Shown: positions 49,304 through 60,195 of the stretch, piece by piece
Layout of the letters: each line of letters starts with the position of its first letter
Position numbering within the stretch: position 1 is the stretch's first letter
Assembly: GCA_018261615.1 (NCBI GenBank)
Contig: JAGTSE010000020.1
Span: 1-64,000, forward strand
Length of the DNA stretch: 64,000 nucleotides
Reading direction: 5' to 3'
DNA from: Pseudomonadota bacterium
Lineage (GTDB): Bacteria > Pseudomonadota > Gammaproteobacteria > Enterobacterales > Enterobacteriaceae
Program-made: the position numbers and the translations under genes
Notes under the pieces: generated by a model
Seen by the model: only the letters and a program-made list of their open reading frames with translations
The model's database searches: none
What the model was told of the DNA's origin: nothing

Positions 49304-52146
49304 CAGGCAAACTTACGTTTTTCGCCGTCACCGGCGACGTTGCTCACACAGCGTCCGCAGATATCTGCGTGTTCCGCCACCTGGCCGACATCATTGGTGT
49401 AATGCCAGCAGCGCGGGCACTTATCACCTTCGGCTTTGTTCAGCGCGACTTTCAGCCCTTTGAGCTGTTCGCTCTGCTGAGCGTCCGCTGAAGCGCTGGC
49501 ATAATCCGCAACTTTCGCCCCGGAGGTCAACAGGACAAATCGCAATTCGTCGCCCAGCGAGGTCAGCTTCGCTGCCAGCTCCGGCTCGGCAAACAGCGTA
49601 ACTGCCGCTTCCAGAGAGCCTCCGACTTTCTTATCTGCGCGCGCCTGCTCAATAACCTTGTTCACTTCGCCGCGCACCTTCAGCAGTTCGTCCCAGAAGG
49701 CATCGTTCATCGCTTCGCTTTCCGCCAGGCCGAACAGGCCTTCGTACCACTCGCCGGTAAAGACATACTTCTCACGATCGCCCGGCAGGTAGCCCCAGAT
49801 TTCATCGGCGGTAAAGGACATGATCGGCACCATCCAGCGCACCAGCGCTTCGGCGATGTGGTACAACGCGGTCTGGCAGCTACGACGCGCCACGCTGTCC
49901 GCTTTCGCGGTGTACTGGCGGTCTTTGATAATGTCGAGGTAGAACGACCCCATTTCGATGGAGCAGAAACGCATCAGGCGTTGCACCACTTCGTGGAAAT
50001 CATAGGAATCATAGGCCTGAACAATATCTTCCTGAGCCGCTTTCGCACAGCCCACTGCCCAGCGATCCAGCACCACCATCTCTTCCGGTTTCACCATGTC
50101 TTTCGCCGGATCAAAGCCGTTGAGGTTCGCCAACAGGAAACGCGCGGTGTTACGGATACGACGATAGCTGTCCGCTGCGCGTTTCAGGATCTCGTCAGAA
50201 ACCGCCATTTCACCAGTGTAATCCGTGGAAGCGACCCACAGACGCAGGATATCCGCGCCCAGTTTGTTCATCACCTCCTGTGGGGAAACGGTGTTGCCGA
50301 TGGATTTGGACATCTTGCGGCCCTGACCATCCACGGTGAAACCGTGAGTCAGCACCTGGTGGTACGGCGCTTTGCCCTTCATCGCCGTGGAGATCATCAG
50401 CGAGGACATAAACCAGCCGCGATGCTGATCCGAGCCTTCCAGATACATATCCGCTGCGTGACCGGCAAACTCCGGACGCACATCAACCACGGAAGCGTGA
50501 GTTGAACCGGAATCGAACCAGACGTCCAGCGTATCAGGCACTTTGACATAGTTGTCAGCGTCATCACCCATGATGTCGCGCGGGTCGAGATCCCACCATG
50601 CCTGAATACCGTCGGCTTCAACGCGTTTGGCAACGGCTTCGATCAGCTCCAACGTGCGCGGATGCAGCTCTTCGGTGTCTTTATGCACAAACAGCGACAT
50701 GGGAACGCCCCAGGTACGCTGGCGGGAGATACACCAGTCAGGACGGTTGGCGACCATCGATTCGATACGCGCCTGACCCCAGTCCGGGATCCACTGCACG
50801 CCTTTGATTTCGCTCAGCGACTGCGCACGCAGACCTTTCTGATCCATGCTGACAAACCACTGCGGCGTTGCACGGAAGATAATCGGCGATTTATGACGCC
50901 AGCAGCACGGATAACTGTGCTGCATCTTTTCAACGTGCAGCAGCGCGCCTTTTTCCTTCAGCAGCGCCACGATCATGTCGTTGGCTTTGAACACATTCAC
51001 GCCATCCAGCGTCGGGTAAGTACCTGGCAGATAGGCACCGTCCGGACCAACCGGGTTGGCGATTTCCAGACCGTATTTCAGGCTGATGGTATAGTCGTCC
51101 GGGCCGTGACCACCAGCGGTATGTACCGCACCGGTACCGGCTTCCAACGTAACGTGATCGCCGAGGATCGCAGGGACATCAAAATCCAGGAACGGATGTT
51201 TAAACCGCAGATGCTCAAGTTCGGAACCTTTGATTGTTTTAGGTGCGTCAATCATTCCTTTTGAGTCTGGGTTATTTAACGTCATTACCTTGAGGAATTC
51301 ACCATACAGGTTTCGCGCAACGATATAGTTCTTCCCGTCGTAATTACAAATTACGTAGTCGATATCCGTGCCCAAAGCGATTGCGCGGTTCGCTGGCAGG
51401 GTCCACGGAGTGGTTGTCCAAATCACCAGCGATACCGGCCCTACAAATTCTTCTTCAGGCTGCGGATCGAATATTCTTTTTAACGCTTCTGAATTAACAG
51501 CTTCAAAAGCTACGTATATAGCCGGAGAGGTTTTGTCGTAATACTCCACTTCTGCTTCCGCCAACGCGGAACGGCAGTCGACACACCAGTGCACCGGCTT
51601 AGCGCCTTTAAGCAGGTGACCGTTGCCGATGATTTTGCCCAGCGCACGGATAATATTGGCTTCGGTTTTGAAATCCATGGTCAGGTACGGGTGCGACCAG
51701 TCGCCCAGCACGCCAAGACGGATAAAGTCTTGGCGCTGACCGTCAACCTGCGTTGCGGCATATTCACGGCATTTGGCGCGGAACTCAGCGGCGGTGAATT
51801 TCTCACCCGGCTTACCGAACTCCTGCTCCACTTTCAGCTCAATGGGCAGACCGTGGCAGTCCCAACCCGGGACATAGGGAGAGTCATAACCTGCGAGTCC
51901 TTTGGACTTAACAATAATGTCTTTCAGAATCTTGTTAACCGAGTGACCAATATGAATGCTGCCATTCGCATATGGAGGGCCATCATGCAGAATGAAGGTT
52001 TTTTTGCCTTTTTTCGCTGTACGGATGATGCCGTACAGGTCATCATCAGTCCAACGCGCCAGCATTCCCGGCTCACGCTTGGCGAGATCGCCACGCATCG
52101 GGAACCCTGTTTCAGGCAAATTCAGGGTAGATTTATAGTCACTCAT
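49303..52146 (-). CDS. ileS: Isoleucyl-tRNA synthetase
   Basis: A 947-residue class I synthetase; E. coli has 938. HIGH is at residues 65-68 ([10 protein letters not shown]) and KMSKSIGN lies near 610. The C-terminal zinc site is CPRCWHY...CGRC. The CP1 editing domain begins at the conserved [10 protein letters not shown] (about 244-253). Residues about 208-315 differ strongly from E. coli with a nine-residue net gain, and the DNA there (51200-51530) is AT-richer. The editing motif reads [10 protein letters not shown] where E. coli has HTAPGHGPDD. The start at 52146 follows E. coli; 13 codons upstream are open. Confidence 0.97.
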   Translation of the reverse strand: MSDYKSTLNLPETGFPMRGDLAKREPGMLARWTDDDLYGIIRTAKKGKKTFILHDGPPYANGSIHIGHSVNKILKDIIVKSKGLAGYDSPYVPGWDCHGLPIELKVEQEFGKPGEKFTAAEFRAKCREYAATQVDGQRQDFIRLGVLGDWSHPYLTMDFKTEANIIRALGKIIGNGHLLKGAKPVHWCVDCRSALAEAEVEYYDKTSPAIYVAFEAVNSEALKRIFDPQPEEEFVGPVSLVIWTTTPWTLPANRAIALGTDIDYVICNYDGKNYIVARNLYGEFLKVMTLNNPDSKGMIDAPKTIKGSELEHLRFKHPFLDFDVPAILGDHVTLEAGTGAVHTAGGHGPDDYTISLKYGLEIANPVGPDGAYLPGTYPTLDGVNVFKANDMIVALLKEKGALLHVEKMQHSYPCCWRHKSPIIFRATPQWFVSMDQKGLRAQSLSEIKGVQWIPDWGQARIESMVANRPDWCISRQRTWGVPMSLFVHKDTEELHPRTLELIEAVAKRVEADGIQAWWDLDPRDIMGDDADNYVKVPDTLDVWFDSGSTHASVVDVRPEFAGHAADMYLEGSDQHRGWFMSSLMISTAMKGKAPYHQVLTHGFTVDGQGRKMSKSIGNTVSPQEVMNKLGADILRLWVASTDYTGEMAVSDEILKRAADSYRRIRNTARFLLANLNGFDPAKDMVKPEEMVVLDRWAVGCAKAAQEDIVQAYDSYDFHEVVQRLMRFCSIEMGSFYLDIIKDRQYTAKADSVARRSCQTALYHIAEALVRWMVPIMSFTADEIWGYLPGDREKYVFTGEWYEGLFGLAESEAMNDAFWDELLKVRGEVNKVIEQARADKKVGGSLEAAVTLFAEPELAAKLTSLGDELRFVLLTSGAKVADYASASADAQQSEQLKGLKVALNKAEGDKCPRCWHYTNDVGQVAEHADICGRCVSNVAGDGEKRKFA

Positions 52147-52191
52147 CAGATTCTCGGTTCCGTATTTCGGTTTGATTAATACCACCAGGCC

Positions 52192-53133
52192 TTAAGAAGC
52201 CGGTTTAGATAGCCCAAAAAACTCGCGGGCCGCTACCTCATCGCGGGCGATTTGCGCTTTCAGCTCATCGAGCGAGGCAAATCGCTGTTCATTGCGTAAT
52301 TTTTTACGCAACACTACATCTATATGACGCCCGTAGAGGTCTATTACAACATCCAACAGATGCACTTCAAGCTGCTGGCGCACACCTGCAACCGTCGGGC
52401 GGGTGCCGATATTGGCAACGCCCGGGTAAAGCGTATCGCCCAGTCCAGCCACTTCCACCGCATATACCCCTTTTACCGGAGAGACCTGACGGCGCAGCGG
52501 TAAATTCGCCGTCGGAAAACCAATGGTGCGCCCCAGTTCATCACCGTGCACCACGCGCCCGGAGATGCTAAACGGATGGCCGAGCAATTGTTCAGCCAGC
52601 TCAAGATTATCGTCAGCCAATGCCTGACGCACCGCCGTACTGCTCACACGAACGTCGCCATCAAAGAAAGTTTGCGTACTGGTGACGTCAAAGCCATATT
52701 TCTGACCGGCCTTCTGTAATAACAAGAAATCCCCCTGGCGACCAGCGCCAAAACGGAAATCGTCACCCACTGCGAGAAATTTCACACCAAGACGATCAAC
52801 CAGCAGTTCGCTGACAAAGGTTTGTGCGGTGAACGCCGCAAAACGGCGGTCAAAACGAACACACAGCACGTAATCCACGCCGCAACCCGCCAACCAGCGC
52901 AGCTTTTCACGCAGCCGGGTAAGGCGCGCAGGGGCTTTCTGCCCAGCGAAAAGTTCCAGCGGTTGCGGTTCAAAAATCATCACCACCACCGGCAAACTAC
53001 GCGCCCGCCCTTCCGCGCCAAGCCCTTGTAAAAGCGCCTGATGGCCACGATGTACGCCATCGAAATTACCAATCGTCAGCACACACCCGTGAGGGGCCTG
53101 GCTGAGGTTATGTATGCCGCGTATCAGCTTCAT
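52192..53133 (-). CDS. ribF: Bifunctional riboflavin kinase / FAD synthetase
   Basis: A 313-residue enzyme that makes FMN and then FAD. The N-terminal adenylyltransferase domain (1-185) carries GNFDGVHRGHQALL and VGDDFRFGAGRQGD. The C-terminal kinase domain has GRTIGFPTANLPLRR and the YPGVANIGTRPTV segment. It heads the operon, 45 bases before ileS, and diverges from rpsT. Confidence 0.97.
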   Translation of the reverse strand: MKLIRGIHNLSQAPHGCVLTIGNFDGVHRGHQALLQGLGAEGRARSLPVVVMIFEPQPLELFAGQKAPARLTRLREKLRWLAGCGVDYVLCVRFDRRFAAFTAQTFVSELLVDRLGVKFLAVGDDFRFGAGRQGDFLLLQKAGQKYGFDVTSTQTFFDGDVRVSSTAVRQALADDNLELAEQLLGHPFSISGRVVHGDELGRTIGFPTANLPLRRQVSPVKGVYAVEVAGLGDTLYPGVANIGTRPTVAGVRQQLEVHLLDVVIDLYGRHIDVVLRKKLRNEQRFASLDELKAQIARDEVAAREFFGLSKPAS

Positions 53134-53383
53134 GTCTGGCTCAAAACAGTGAAAATCGTCGGATTATACCTTGTACAACGGGCAACGTTAACCGACGATT
53201 GCCTTCACGCAGCAGAAAGGAGAAGGATTTCATCAGGCTGCCCGCCGCTGGCATGAAAATCTGGCATCGTGAGCGATTTTTCTGGTGGAAAAGCTGTATT
53301 CGCGGCAAGCAAGCTGTTAGAATCTTGCGCCATCACTACGTAACGAGCGTTGTATCTTAACGGCGCTTATTTGCACAAATCCA

Positions 53384-53723
<340 letters not shown>

Positions 53724-53746
53724 TCGCTACGTTTCTTGGCTTTGTG

Positions 53747-53773
53747 AAAAAAACCCGCTTCGGCGGGTTTTTT
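53747..53773. terminator. Terminator shared by rpsT and nhaR
   Basis: AAACCCGC-TTC-GGCGGGTTT with T runs on both strands. On the plus strand it ends rpsT; on the minus strand it lies at the nhaR stop codon. Confidence 0.92.
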
Positions 53774-54671
53774 ATTTCTGCGGCTGGTCGAAAAGCGCTG
53801 AGTAATCCTGATTGCAAATGCGCTGCACGGCAGGATGCTGAATCATCCGCTCAGCAAAAATTGCGTGATACTCCTCCATCACATTATCCACCCGACCGAT
53901 TTCAACCATGCTTTCATCGGCAAAAAGATCGTGAGCGTAGCGCGTCGGGGCAACAAAAATAGCATTGTGTACGGCACCAAACGCCTTCATCAGCGCGGCA
54001 TCATCGAACTCCCCGAGAATCTCCACCTGCAAATCTTGCGCATTAAACCAGTTCAGCAACTTTCGCCCCAGCATTGAACGTCGCCCTGGAATCAATAAGC
54101 GCCGCTCCTGTAAACAAAATGGAAAAGGCGTTTGCGGCAGCGGATTACAGCCCCAGAAACTGACGCTGCATTCGCCAATTTTCACCGAAAAAAGCCCCTC
54201 TTGCTGCGTGGAATCGATTGGGCAGTCAGAGATAATCATGTCGAGCTTATGCTGGCTTAGCTGCTCCAGCAGGAGTTCATGTGTCGATTCAAAACAGCGC
54301 AAATGGATCGGCTCGCCCTCACTTACCGCCACGCTGAGGATACTGCTGACCAGCCGCTTGGAAAGCGCATCCGCGACGCCGACATCAAATAGCAGGCTGG
54401 ACTCTTTGCGATAATTGATAATGTCGAGCATCTCCTGACTGAGCGTGAACATCTTATCCGCGTAACGAAATACCAGTTCGCCCAGTTCTGTCGGTTCCAG
54501 TCCTCTGCCCTTACGTTTGAAGAGCTTGCCTTGCATCTGCTCCTCGAGGGATTTTATTTGCCCGGTGATGGTCTGCGGAGTCAGAAAGAGTGACTCCGCC
54601 GCACCAACGACGGAGCCTTGACGGTAGACATGCCAGAAGTAATACAAATGGTTGTAATTGATATACGACAT
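53772..54671 (-). CDS. nhaR: LysR-type activator NhaR
   Basis: A 299-residue LysR-family regulator that activates nhaA in response to sodium and, in E. coli, also pgaABCD. The helix-turn-helix occupies residues 1-60 ([20 protein letters not shown]). The effector domain follows. It is two residues shorter than the E. coli protein. It lies 22 bases after nhaA in one operon. Confidence 0.97.
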   Translation of the reverse strand: MSYINYNHLYYFWHVYRQGSVVGAAESLFLTPQTITGQIKSLEEQMQGKLFKRKGRGLEPTELGELVFRYADKMFTLSQEMLDIINYRKESSLLFDVGVADALSKRLVSSILSVAVSEGEPIHLRCFESTHELLLEQLSQHKLDMIISDCPIDSTQQEGLFSVKIGECSVSFWGCNPLPQTPFPFCLQERRLLIPGRRSMLGRKLLNWFNAQDLQVEILGEFDDAALMKAFGAVHNAIFVAPTRYAHDLFADESMVEIGRVDNVMEEYHAIFAERMIQHPAVQRICNQDYSALFDQPQK

Positions 54672-54693
54672 AGCCCTCTACTCACTTCTGTCG

Positions 54694-55857
54694 CTAAACG
54701 CGAACGATACGAGTACGCAGCAAGTAATATCCCACCACTGCTGAGATAATCGAGCCGGAGAGGATCCCTAATTTACTCCAGGCAATCATCTCCTCATGGG
54801 CATCGCCAAAGGCCAACGAAGCGATAAAAATCGACATAGTAAAGCCAATGCCGCACAGCACGCCTACCGACATAATCTGTTTAAATTCAGCGCTCTGCGG
54901 TAACTTCGCCAGCTTTAAACGTAACGCCAGCCAACAGAAGATCGTGATACCCAGCGGCTTACCAAGAACCAGCCCGGCAATAATGCCTAACGGCAGCACA
55001 TCGCCCAGTCCGGATACAGACATGCCGCTCAGCGATACGCCGGCATTCGCAAAAGCAAATAACGGCAGAATCAGCCATGCAACCCACGGATAAATCGCAT
55101 CGACCAGTTGGCGAGCCGGAGAAACACCGTTCTGCTCGCGCAGTGGAACGAAGAAACCGACAACCACCCCGGCGAGCGTCGCGTGGACACCGGATTTTAG
55201 CACCGCCGTCCACAGTACTATCCCAACCAGCATATAAATGCCGATACGTCGAACATTACAGGCATTCAGTATCGCCAGCGCGGTAATGGATGCCGCCGCC
55301 ACCCCCAGCGCAGTGGTTGAGAGATCGCTGGTGTAGAACAAGGCAATAATGATAATCGCACCCAGATCGTCAATGATCGCCAGCGCCATCAGGAACACTT
55401 TCAGCACCACAGGCACGCGATTACCCAGCAAAGCAAGGACACCGAGAGCAAAAGCAATGTCCGTCGCGGTTGGAATAGCCCAACCGTGTCGCGCCAGTGG
55501 ATCATGGAAATTGAACAGCAGGAAGATCAGCGCGGGCGCAACCATACCGCCAAGGGCAGCAATCACCGGAAATACGGCCTGCTGGCGGCTGGCAAGTGCG
55601 CCCTGTACCAGTTCATATTTCACTTCCAGGCCAATCATCAGGAAAAATACGGCCATCAACGCATCGTTGATCCATAGCAGCATGTTTTTATTGATTTCCA
55701 GCGAACCGAACTTTAATTCGACGGGCGTCGACAGGAAATTGTGGTAAAGACCCTGCGTGACTCCAAGATTGGCACACAGCATTGCGAGCGCTGCCGCAAT
55801 GATAAGTACGATGCCCCCAGCAGCATCGCTGCTAAAGAAACGCTGTAAAAGCTTCAT
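54694..55857 (-). CDS. nhaA: Na+/H+ antiporter NhaA
   Basis: A 387-residue electrogenic antiporter (2 H+ per Na+) for pH and salt homeostasis. It has 12 membrane segments. The ion-binding aspartates are in [20 protein letters not shown] (near 163-164), and [17 protein letters not shown] follows in segment XI. It lacks one residue relative to E. coli. The 165 bases upstream to dnaJ hold its promoter and the dnaKJ terminator. The hok/sok locus of E. coli is absent. Confidence 0.97.
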   Translation of the reverse strand: MKLLQRFFSSDAAGGIVLIIAAALAMLCANLGVTQGLYHNFLSTPVELKFGSLEINKNMLLWINDALMAVFFLMIGLEVKYELVQGALASRQQAVFPVIAALGGMVAPALIFLLFNFHDPLARHGWAIPTATDIAFALGVLALLGNRVPVVLKVFLMALAIIDDLGAIIIIALFYTSDLSTTALGVAAASITALAILNACNVRRIGIYMLVGIVLWTAVLKSGVHATLAGVVVGFFVPLREQNGVSPARQLVDAIYPWVAWLILPLFAFANAGVSLSGMSVSGLGDVLPLGIIAGLVLGKPLGITIFCWLALRLKLAKLPQSAEFKQIMSVGVLCGIGFTMSIFIASLAFGDAHEEMIAWSKLGILSGSIISAVVGYYLLRTRIVRV

Positions 55858-55973
55858 GTTATTCTCTCGTTCACTATTCCGTTGTGCGGGCTATCTTACC
55901 CCCCGCGAATCCTCGATAAAAACAGATTATAATTGGGTTTATATTCTCTTTTTCCGAATAGTGCCAAAAACGA

Positions 55974-55999
55974 TAAAAAAGCCCGGCATAAAGCCGGGC
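55974..55999 (-). terminator. dnaKJ terminator
   Basis: GCCCGGC-TTTAT-GCCGGGC on the minus strand followed by seven T, 23 bases after the dnaJ stop. Confidence 0.93.
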
Positions 56000-56022
56000 C
56001 TGATATACGCGGTATGAAAGAC

Positions 56023-57159
56023 TTAGCGCGTCAAATCGTCGAAAAATTTTTTCACGCCGTCGAAGAAGCTCTTGGAACGCGGGCTGTTGTGCTCTCCCGT
56101 TGGGCCGCCAAAGCTGTCCTGCAGATCTTTCAGCAGTTGCTTCTGTTTTTCGTTCAGGCCAACCGGTGTTTCAACAACGACGCGGCACAACAGATCGCCC
56201 TGAGCGCCGCCACGGACGGATTTCACGCCCTTGCTGCGCATGCGGAACAGTTTGCCGGTCTGAGTTTCGCTGGGTACTTTCAGCTTCACGCGGCCATCCA
56301 ACGTCGGCACTTCGATTTCACCGCCCAGCGCCGCCATGGCAAAGTTGATCGGCACTTCGCAGTACAGGTTATTGCCTTCACGCTCGAAGATAGGATGCTG
56401 TTTCACCTGCACCTGAACGTACAGATCGCCTGCTGGCGCGCCATGCTCACCCGCTTCGCCTTCGCCGCTCAGGCGGATGCGATCGCCGGTGTCCACGCCT
56501 GCCGGGATTTTTACGGATAGGGTTTTAGATTTCTCCACGCGGCCATGACCGTGACATTTGTTGCACGGATCTTTAATCAGCGTACCGCGCCCCTGACAGT
56601 GCGGACAGGTCTGCTGTACGGCGAAGAACCCCTGGCGCATCTGCACCTGGCCGGAACCGTGACAGGTCGGACAGGTTTGCGGCTGAGTGCCAGGTTTAGC
56701 GCCGCTGCCGTGGCAAACGTCACACTCTTCCAGCGTTGGAATGCGGATCTCTTTGGTCACGCCGCGTACCGCTTCTTCCAGCGTCAGATCCATGTTGTAG
56801 CGCAGGTCAGCGCCACGAGCTGCTCGCTGGCGACCACGACCACCGCCGAAGATATCGCCGAACACATCACCGAAAATGTCACTGAAGTCAGCGCCGCCGC
56901 CACCGCCGAATCCACCGCCACCCATTCCGCCCTGCTCAAATGCTGCATGGCCGTACTGATCGTAAGCAGCACGTTTCTGGGCATCGGTCAGAACTTCGTA
57001 GGCTTCTTTTATCTCTTTAAATTTGGCTTCGGCCTCTTTATCGCCCTGGTTGCGGTCCGGGTGATATTTCATGGCCAGGCGTTTGTACGCCTTTTTGATT
57101 TCACGCTCTTCCGCTGTTTTCGGAACGCCTAAAATCTCGTAATAATCTTGCTTCGCCAT
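56023..57159 (-). CDS. dnaJ: Co-chaperone DnaJ (Hsp40)
   Basis: A 378-residue type I J protein that delivers substrates to DnaK and stimulates its ATPase. The J domain (1-70) has HPD in [11 protein letters not shown] Gly/Phe-rich linker ([22 protein letters not shown]) follows. Four zinc-binding CxxCxGxG repeats are [24 protein letters not shown] and CNKCHGHG, before the substrate domains. It is co-transcribed with dnaK, 85 bases downstream. Confidence 0.98.
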   Translation of the reverse strand: MAKQDYYEILGVPKTAEEREIKKAYKRLAMKYHPDRNQGDKEAEAKFKEIKEAYEVLTDAQKRAAYDQYGHAAFEQGGMGGGGFGGGGGADFSDIFGDVFGDIFGGGRGRQRAARGADLRYNMDLTLEEAVRGVTKEIRIPTLEECDVCHGSGAKPGTQPQTCPTCHGSGQVQMRQGFFAVQQTCPHCQGRGTLIKDPCNKCHGHGRVEKSKTLSVKIPAGVDTGDRIRLSGEGEAGEHGAPAGDLYVQVQVKQHPIFEREGNNLYCEVPINFAMAALGGEIEVPTLDGRVKLKVPSETQTGKLFRMRSKGVKSVRGGAQGDLLCRVVVETPVGLNEKQKQLLKDLQDSFGGPTGEHNSPRSKSFFDGVKKFFDDLTR

Positions 57160-57184
57160 CGGTTTATCTGCCCCTTAACATACG

Positions 57185-57219
57185 AGCACGGGCGTGGAGA
57201 AAACCCCGACGCCCGTGCT
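57185..57219 (-). other. Hairpin in the dnaK-dnaJ spacer
   Basis: AGCACGGGCGT and ACGCCCGTGCT form an 11-pair stem around a 13-base loop. It has no T run, so it is not a standard terminator. In E. coli the small RNA candidate tpke11 was mapped to this spacer, as far as I recall. Here it could reduce dnaJ relative to dnaK or mark an RNA end. Confidence 0.6.
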
Positions 57220-57244
57220 GGTTATCTACCCTGCATCAGGGCGA

Positions 57245-59158
57245 TTATTTTTTGTCTTTGACTTCTTCGAACTCGGCGTCGACAACATCGTCATCTTTCG
57301 CGTTGTTCGCGGAAGCATCAGCGCCCGCTTGCTGCTGTGCGTGCTGCTGTTGTGCGATTTCCAGCAGTTTCTGGGAAACCTGTGCCAACGCCTGCATTTT
57401 CGCTTCGATTTCAGCTTTGTCTTCGCCTTTCAGCGCAACTTCCAGCTCGTTCAGCGCAGACTCGATAGCCGTTTTGTCTTCTGCAGGCAGTTTATCGCCT
57501 GCTTCTTGAACCTGCTTACGCGTGCTGTGCAGCAGATGGTCGCCCTGGTTACGGGTTTGCACCAGCTCTTCAAACTTACGGTCAGATTCTGCATTCGCTT
57601 CTGCTTCACGAACCATTTTCGCGATTTCTTCTTCATTCAGACCAGAAGAAGCCTTGATGGTGATCTTCTGCTCTTTACCGCTGTTTTTGTCTTTCGCGGA
57701 AACGTGCAGGATACCGTCAGCATCGATATCGAAGGTGACTTCGATTTGCGGCATACCACGCGGTGCCGGGTTAATACCATCCAGGTTGAACTGACCCAGA
57801 GATTTGTTATCGGACGCACGTTTACGTTCACCCTGCAGCACATGGATGGTTACAGCGGACTGGTTATCTTCCGCAGTAGAGAATACCTGGCTGTGCTTGG
57901 TCGGGATGGTGGTGTTTTTGTTGATCAGCGCAGTCATCACGCCGCCCATGGTTTCGATACCCAGCGACAGCGGGGTAACGTCCAGCAGCAGAACGTCTTT
58001 AACTTCACCAGTCAGAACACCGCCCTGAACCGCAGCACCAATAGCAACAGCTTCATCCGGGTTAACGTCTTTACGCGGCTCTTTACCGAAGAACTCAGCC
58101 ACTTTTTTCTGCACCATCGGCATACGGGTCTGGCCACCGACCAGGATCACGTCGTTGATGTCAGATACGGACAGTCCAGCATCCTGCAGTGCAACTTTCA
58201 GCGGCTCGATAGAACGGTTAACCAGATCTTCCACCAGGCTTTCCAGTTTCGCGCGAGTCACTTTAATGTTCATGTGTTTCGGGCCGGTCGCGTCTGCGGT
58301 GATGTACGGCAGGTTCACGTCGGTCTGCTGCGCGGAAGAGAGTTCGATTTTCGCTTTTTCTGCCGCTTCTTTCAGACGCTGCATCGCCAGCGGATCGTTA
58401 CGCAGATCGATACCCTGCTCTTTCCTGAACTCTTCCACCAGGTAGTTGATCAGGCGGCTGTCGAAGTCTTCGCCACCCAGGTGGGTGTCACCGTTGGTAG
58501 CCAGTACTTCGAAGGTTTTTTCGCCGTCAACTTCATCGATTTCAATGATAGAGATATCGAACGTACCACCACCCAGGTCGTAAACCGCAATAGTGCGGTT
58601 ACCGGTTTCTTTATCCAGACCGTAGGCCAGCGCTGCCGCTGTCGGTTCGTTAATGATACGTTTTACTTCCAGACCTGCGATACGGCCAGCGTCTTTGGTT
58701 GCCTGACGCTGAGCATCGTTAAAGTAAGCAGGTACGGTGATAACCGCTTCAGTTACCGGCTCACCCAGGTAATCTTCAGCAGTTTTCTTCATTTTTTTCA
58801 GCACTTCGGCAGAGATCTGCGGCGGTGCCATTTTGGTGCCTTTTACATCAAGCCATGCATCGCCGTTATCAGCAGCAATGATTTTGTACGGCATGATGGC
58901 TTCGTCACGCTGGACTTCTTCATCCTGGAAGCGACGACCGATCAGGCGTTTGATCGCAAACAGGGTGTTTTGCGGGTTCGTCACGGCCTGACGTTTAGCC
59001 GGCTGACCTACCAGAGTTTCACCATCCTGTGTGTAAGCAATGATAGAAGGAGTGGTGCGATCGCCTTCAGCATTCTCCAGCACACGAGCCTGATTGCCAT
59101 CCATAATGGCTACACAAGAGTTGGTTGTCCCAAGGTCGATACCAATAATTTTACCCAT
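57245..59158 (-). CDS. dnaK: Chaperone DnaK (Hsp70)
   Basis: A 637-residue Hsp70. The ATPase domain starts [20 protein letters not shown], with [15 protein letters not shown] and [15 protein letters not shown] later. The conserved linker [14 protein letters not shown] leads to the substrate-binding domain and helical lid. The tail ends [14 protein letters not shown]. It is one residue shorter than E. coli DnaK. It is driven by sigma-32 promoters and followed by dnaJ. Confidence 0.99.
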   Translation of the reverse strand: MGKIIGIDLGTTNSCVAIMDGNQARVLENAEGDRTTPSIIAYTQDGETLVGQPAKRQAVTNPQNTLFAIKRLIGRRFQDEEVQRDEAIMPYKIIAADNGDAWLDVKGTKMAPPQISAEVLKKMKKTAEDYLGEPVTEAVITVPAYFNDAQRQATKDAGRIAGLEVKRIINEPTAAALAYGLDKETGNRTIAVYDLGGGTFDISIIEIDEVDGEKTFEVLATNGDTHLGGEDFDSRLINYLVEEFRKEQGIDLRNDPLAMQRLKEAAEKAKIELSSAQQTDVNLPYITADATGPKHMNIKVTRAKLESLVEDLVNRSIEPLKVALQDAGLSVSDINDVILVGGQTRMPMVQKKVAEFFGKEPRKDVNPDEAVAIGAAVQGGVLTGEVKDVLLLDVTPLSLGIETMGGVMTALINKNTTIPTKHSQVFSTAEDNQSAVTIHVLQGERKRASDNKSLGQFNLDGINPAPRGMPQIEVTFDIDADGILHVSAKDKNSGKEQKITIKASSGLNEEEIAKMVREAEANAESDRKFEELVQTRNQGDHLLHSTRKQVQEAGDKLPAEDKTAIESALNELEVALKGEDKAEIEAKMQALAQVSQKLLEIAQQQHAQQQAGADASANNAKDDDVVDAEFEEVKDKK

Positions 59159-59206
59159 CTAAACGTCTCCACTAAAAATTCGTCATCATGTGGTTGTGAA
59201 CCTGTA

Positions 59207-59231
59207 ATAAGGGCGAAACGTGCTGTTTCAA
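59207..59231 (-). promoter_or_regulatory. dnaK heat-shock promoter P2
   Basis: On the minus strand TTGAAA (59226-59231) and CGCCCTTAT (about 59207-59215) match E. coli dnaK P2, about 50 bases before the ATG. Confidence 0.75.
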
Positions 59232-59280
59232 CCACCCTGTATCGTTTTTTTCAGGCCCACACACTGCGGTTGACTACAAG

Positions 59281-59306
59281 ATGGGGTCACTAAGCGGCTC
59301 ATCAAG
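59281..59306 (-). promoter_or_regulatory. dnaK sigma-32 promoter P1
   Basis: CTTGAT (59301-59306), 14 bases and CCCCAT (59281-59286) on the minus strand match the sigma-32 consensus and E. coli dnaK P1. Confidence 0.92.
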
Positions 59307-59451
59307 GGGCAAACGATAAAAAAATTTTAATTTACACCAGTTCAGATCATAGACAGGCCCATTACCGCTAATTATGATGCCGCACCCCGCCAGTTCAACA
59401 TGGTGCGGGGCTTCATTTATCCTTTTTTGTATTGATTTATTTTGAGGAATT

Positions 59452-60018
59452 ATGGGCGACACTAAGTTGGCTAATCCGGCTCCGCTGGGCTTAATGGGTT
59501 TCGGCATGACCACTATTCTGCTTAACCTGCACAATATTGGTTTATTCCCAATGGACGGCATTATTCTGGCGATGGGCATTTTCTATGGTGGTATCGCACA
59601 AATTCTCGCGGGCCTGCTTGAATATAAAAAGGGCAACACCTTTGGTTTAACTGCATTCACCTCTTACGGTTCTTTCTGGTTGACGCTGGTGGCGATTCTG
59701 CTGTTTCCGAAAATGGGTCTTGCGGATGCGACAAACGGCCACTTCCTCGGCGTTTATCTGGGGATTTGGGGCGTCTTCACCCTGTTTATGTTCTTCGGCA
59801 CGCTGAAAGGCGCGCGTGCGCTGCAGTTCGTTTTCCTGAGCCTGACCGTACTGTTTGCTCTGCTGGCGGTAGGTCATCTGGTTGATAACGAAAGCATCGT
59901 ACATGTCGCGGGTTGGATCGGTCTGGTTTGCGGCGCGAGCGCCATCTACCTGGCGATGGGCGAAGTGCTGAACGAACAGTTTGAACGTACCGTTCTGCCT
60001 ATTGGTGAAAAGCATTAA
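59452..60018 (+). CDS. satP: Acetate/succinate:proton symporter SatP
   Basis: A 188-residue inner membrane protein of the AceTr (GPR1/FUN34/YaaH) family with six membrane segments, the same length as E. coli SatP (YaaH). The family motif NPAPLGLMGFGMTT is at residues 7-20. It imports acetate and succinate. GAGGAATT precedes the ATG. A stem-loop in its leader (CCGCACC 59380-59386 with GGTGCGG 59402-59408) is noted. It is divergent from dnaK, with no yaaI/yaaW between. Confidence 0.96.
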   Translation: MGDTKLANPAPLGLMGFGMTTILLNLHNIGLFPMDGIILAMGIFYGGIAQILAGLLEYKKGNTFGLTAFTSYGSFWLTLVAILLFPKMGLADATNGHFLGVYLGIWGVFTLFMFFGTLKGARALQFVFLSLTVLFALLAVGHLVDNESIVHVAGWIGLVCGASAIYLAMGEVLNEQFERTVLPIGEKH

Positions 60019-60036
60019 TTCCTGCGCTGACTGCTA

Positions 60037-60065
60037 AAATGCGAAGCCAGGCTTCGCATTTTTTC
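60037..60065 (+). terminator. satP terminator
   Basis: AATGCGAAGCC and GGCTTCGCATT arms followed by TTTTCT, 18 bases after the satP stop. Confidence 0.92.
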
Positions 60066-60195
60066 TATATCCCTATTATCCCTATTATTCCTATTCCTGA
60101 TATTTTCCTGCCCTCAACGCATAAAAAAGAACTTTTCGCTGTTCATTACCAACCGGCCCGCTCAAACTGAAAACGCAGCCTGCGGCTCCATTTGT

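Noticed and set aside
57194..59293. A 699-codon plus-strand frame opposite dnaK
   Set aside because: It is the antisense of dnaK; long open antisense frames are a known by-product of dnaK codon usage, and no promoter or ribosome site supports it.
60066..60102. Short tandem CCCTATTAT-like repeats after the satP terminator
   Set aside because: Only two or three imperfect copies of a simple AT-rich unit; consistent with slippage, no function suggested.
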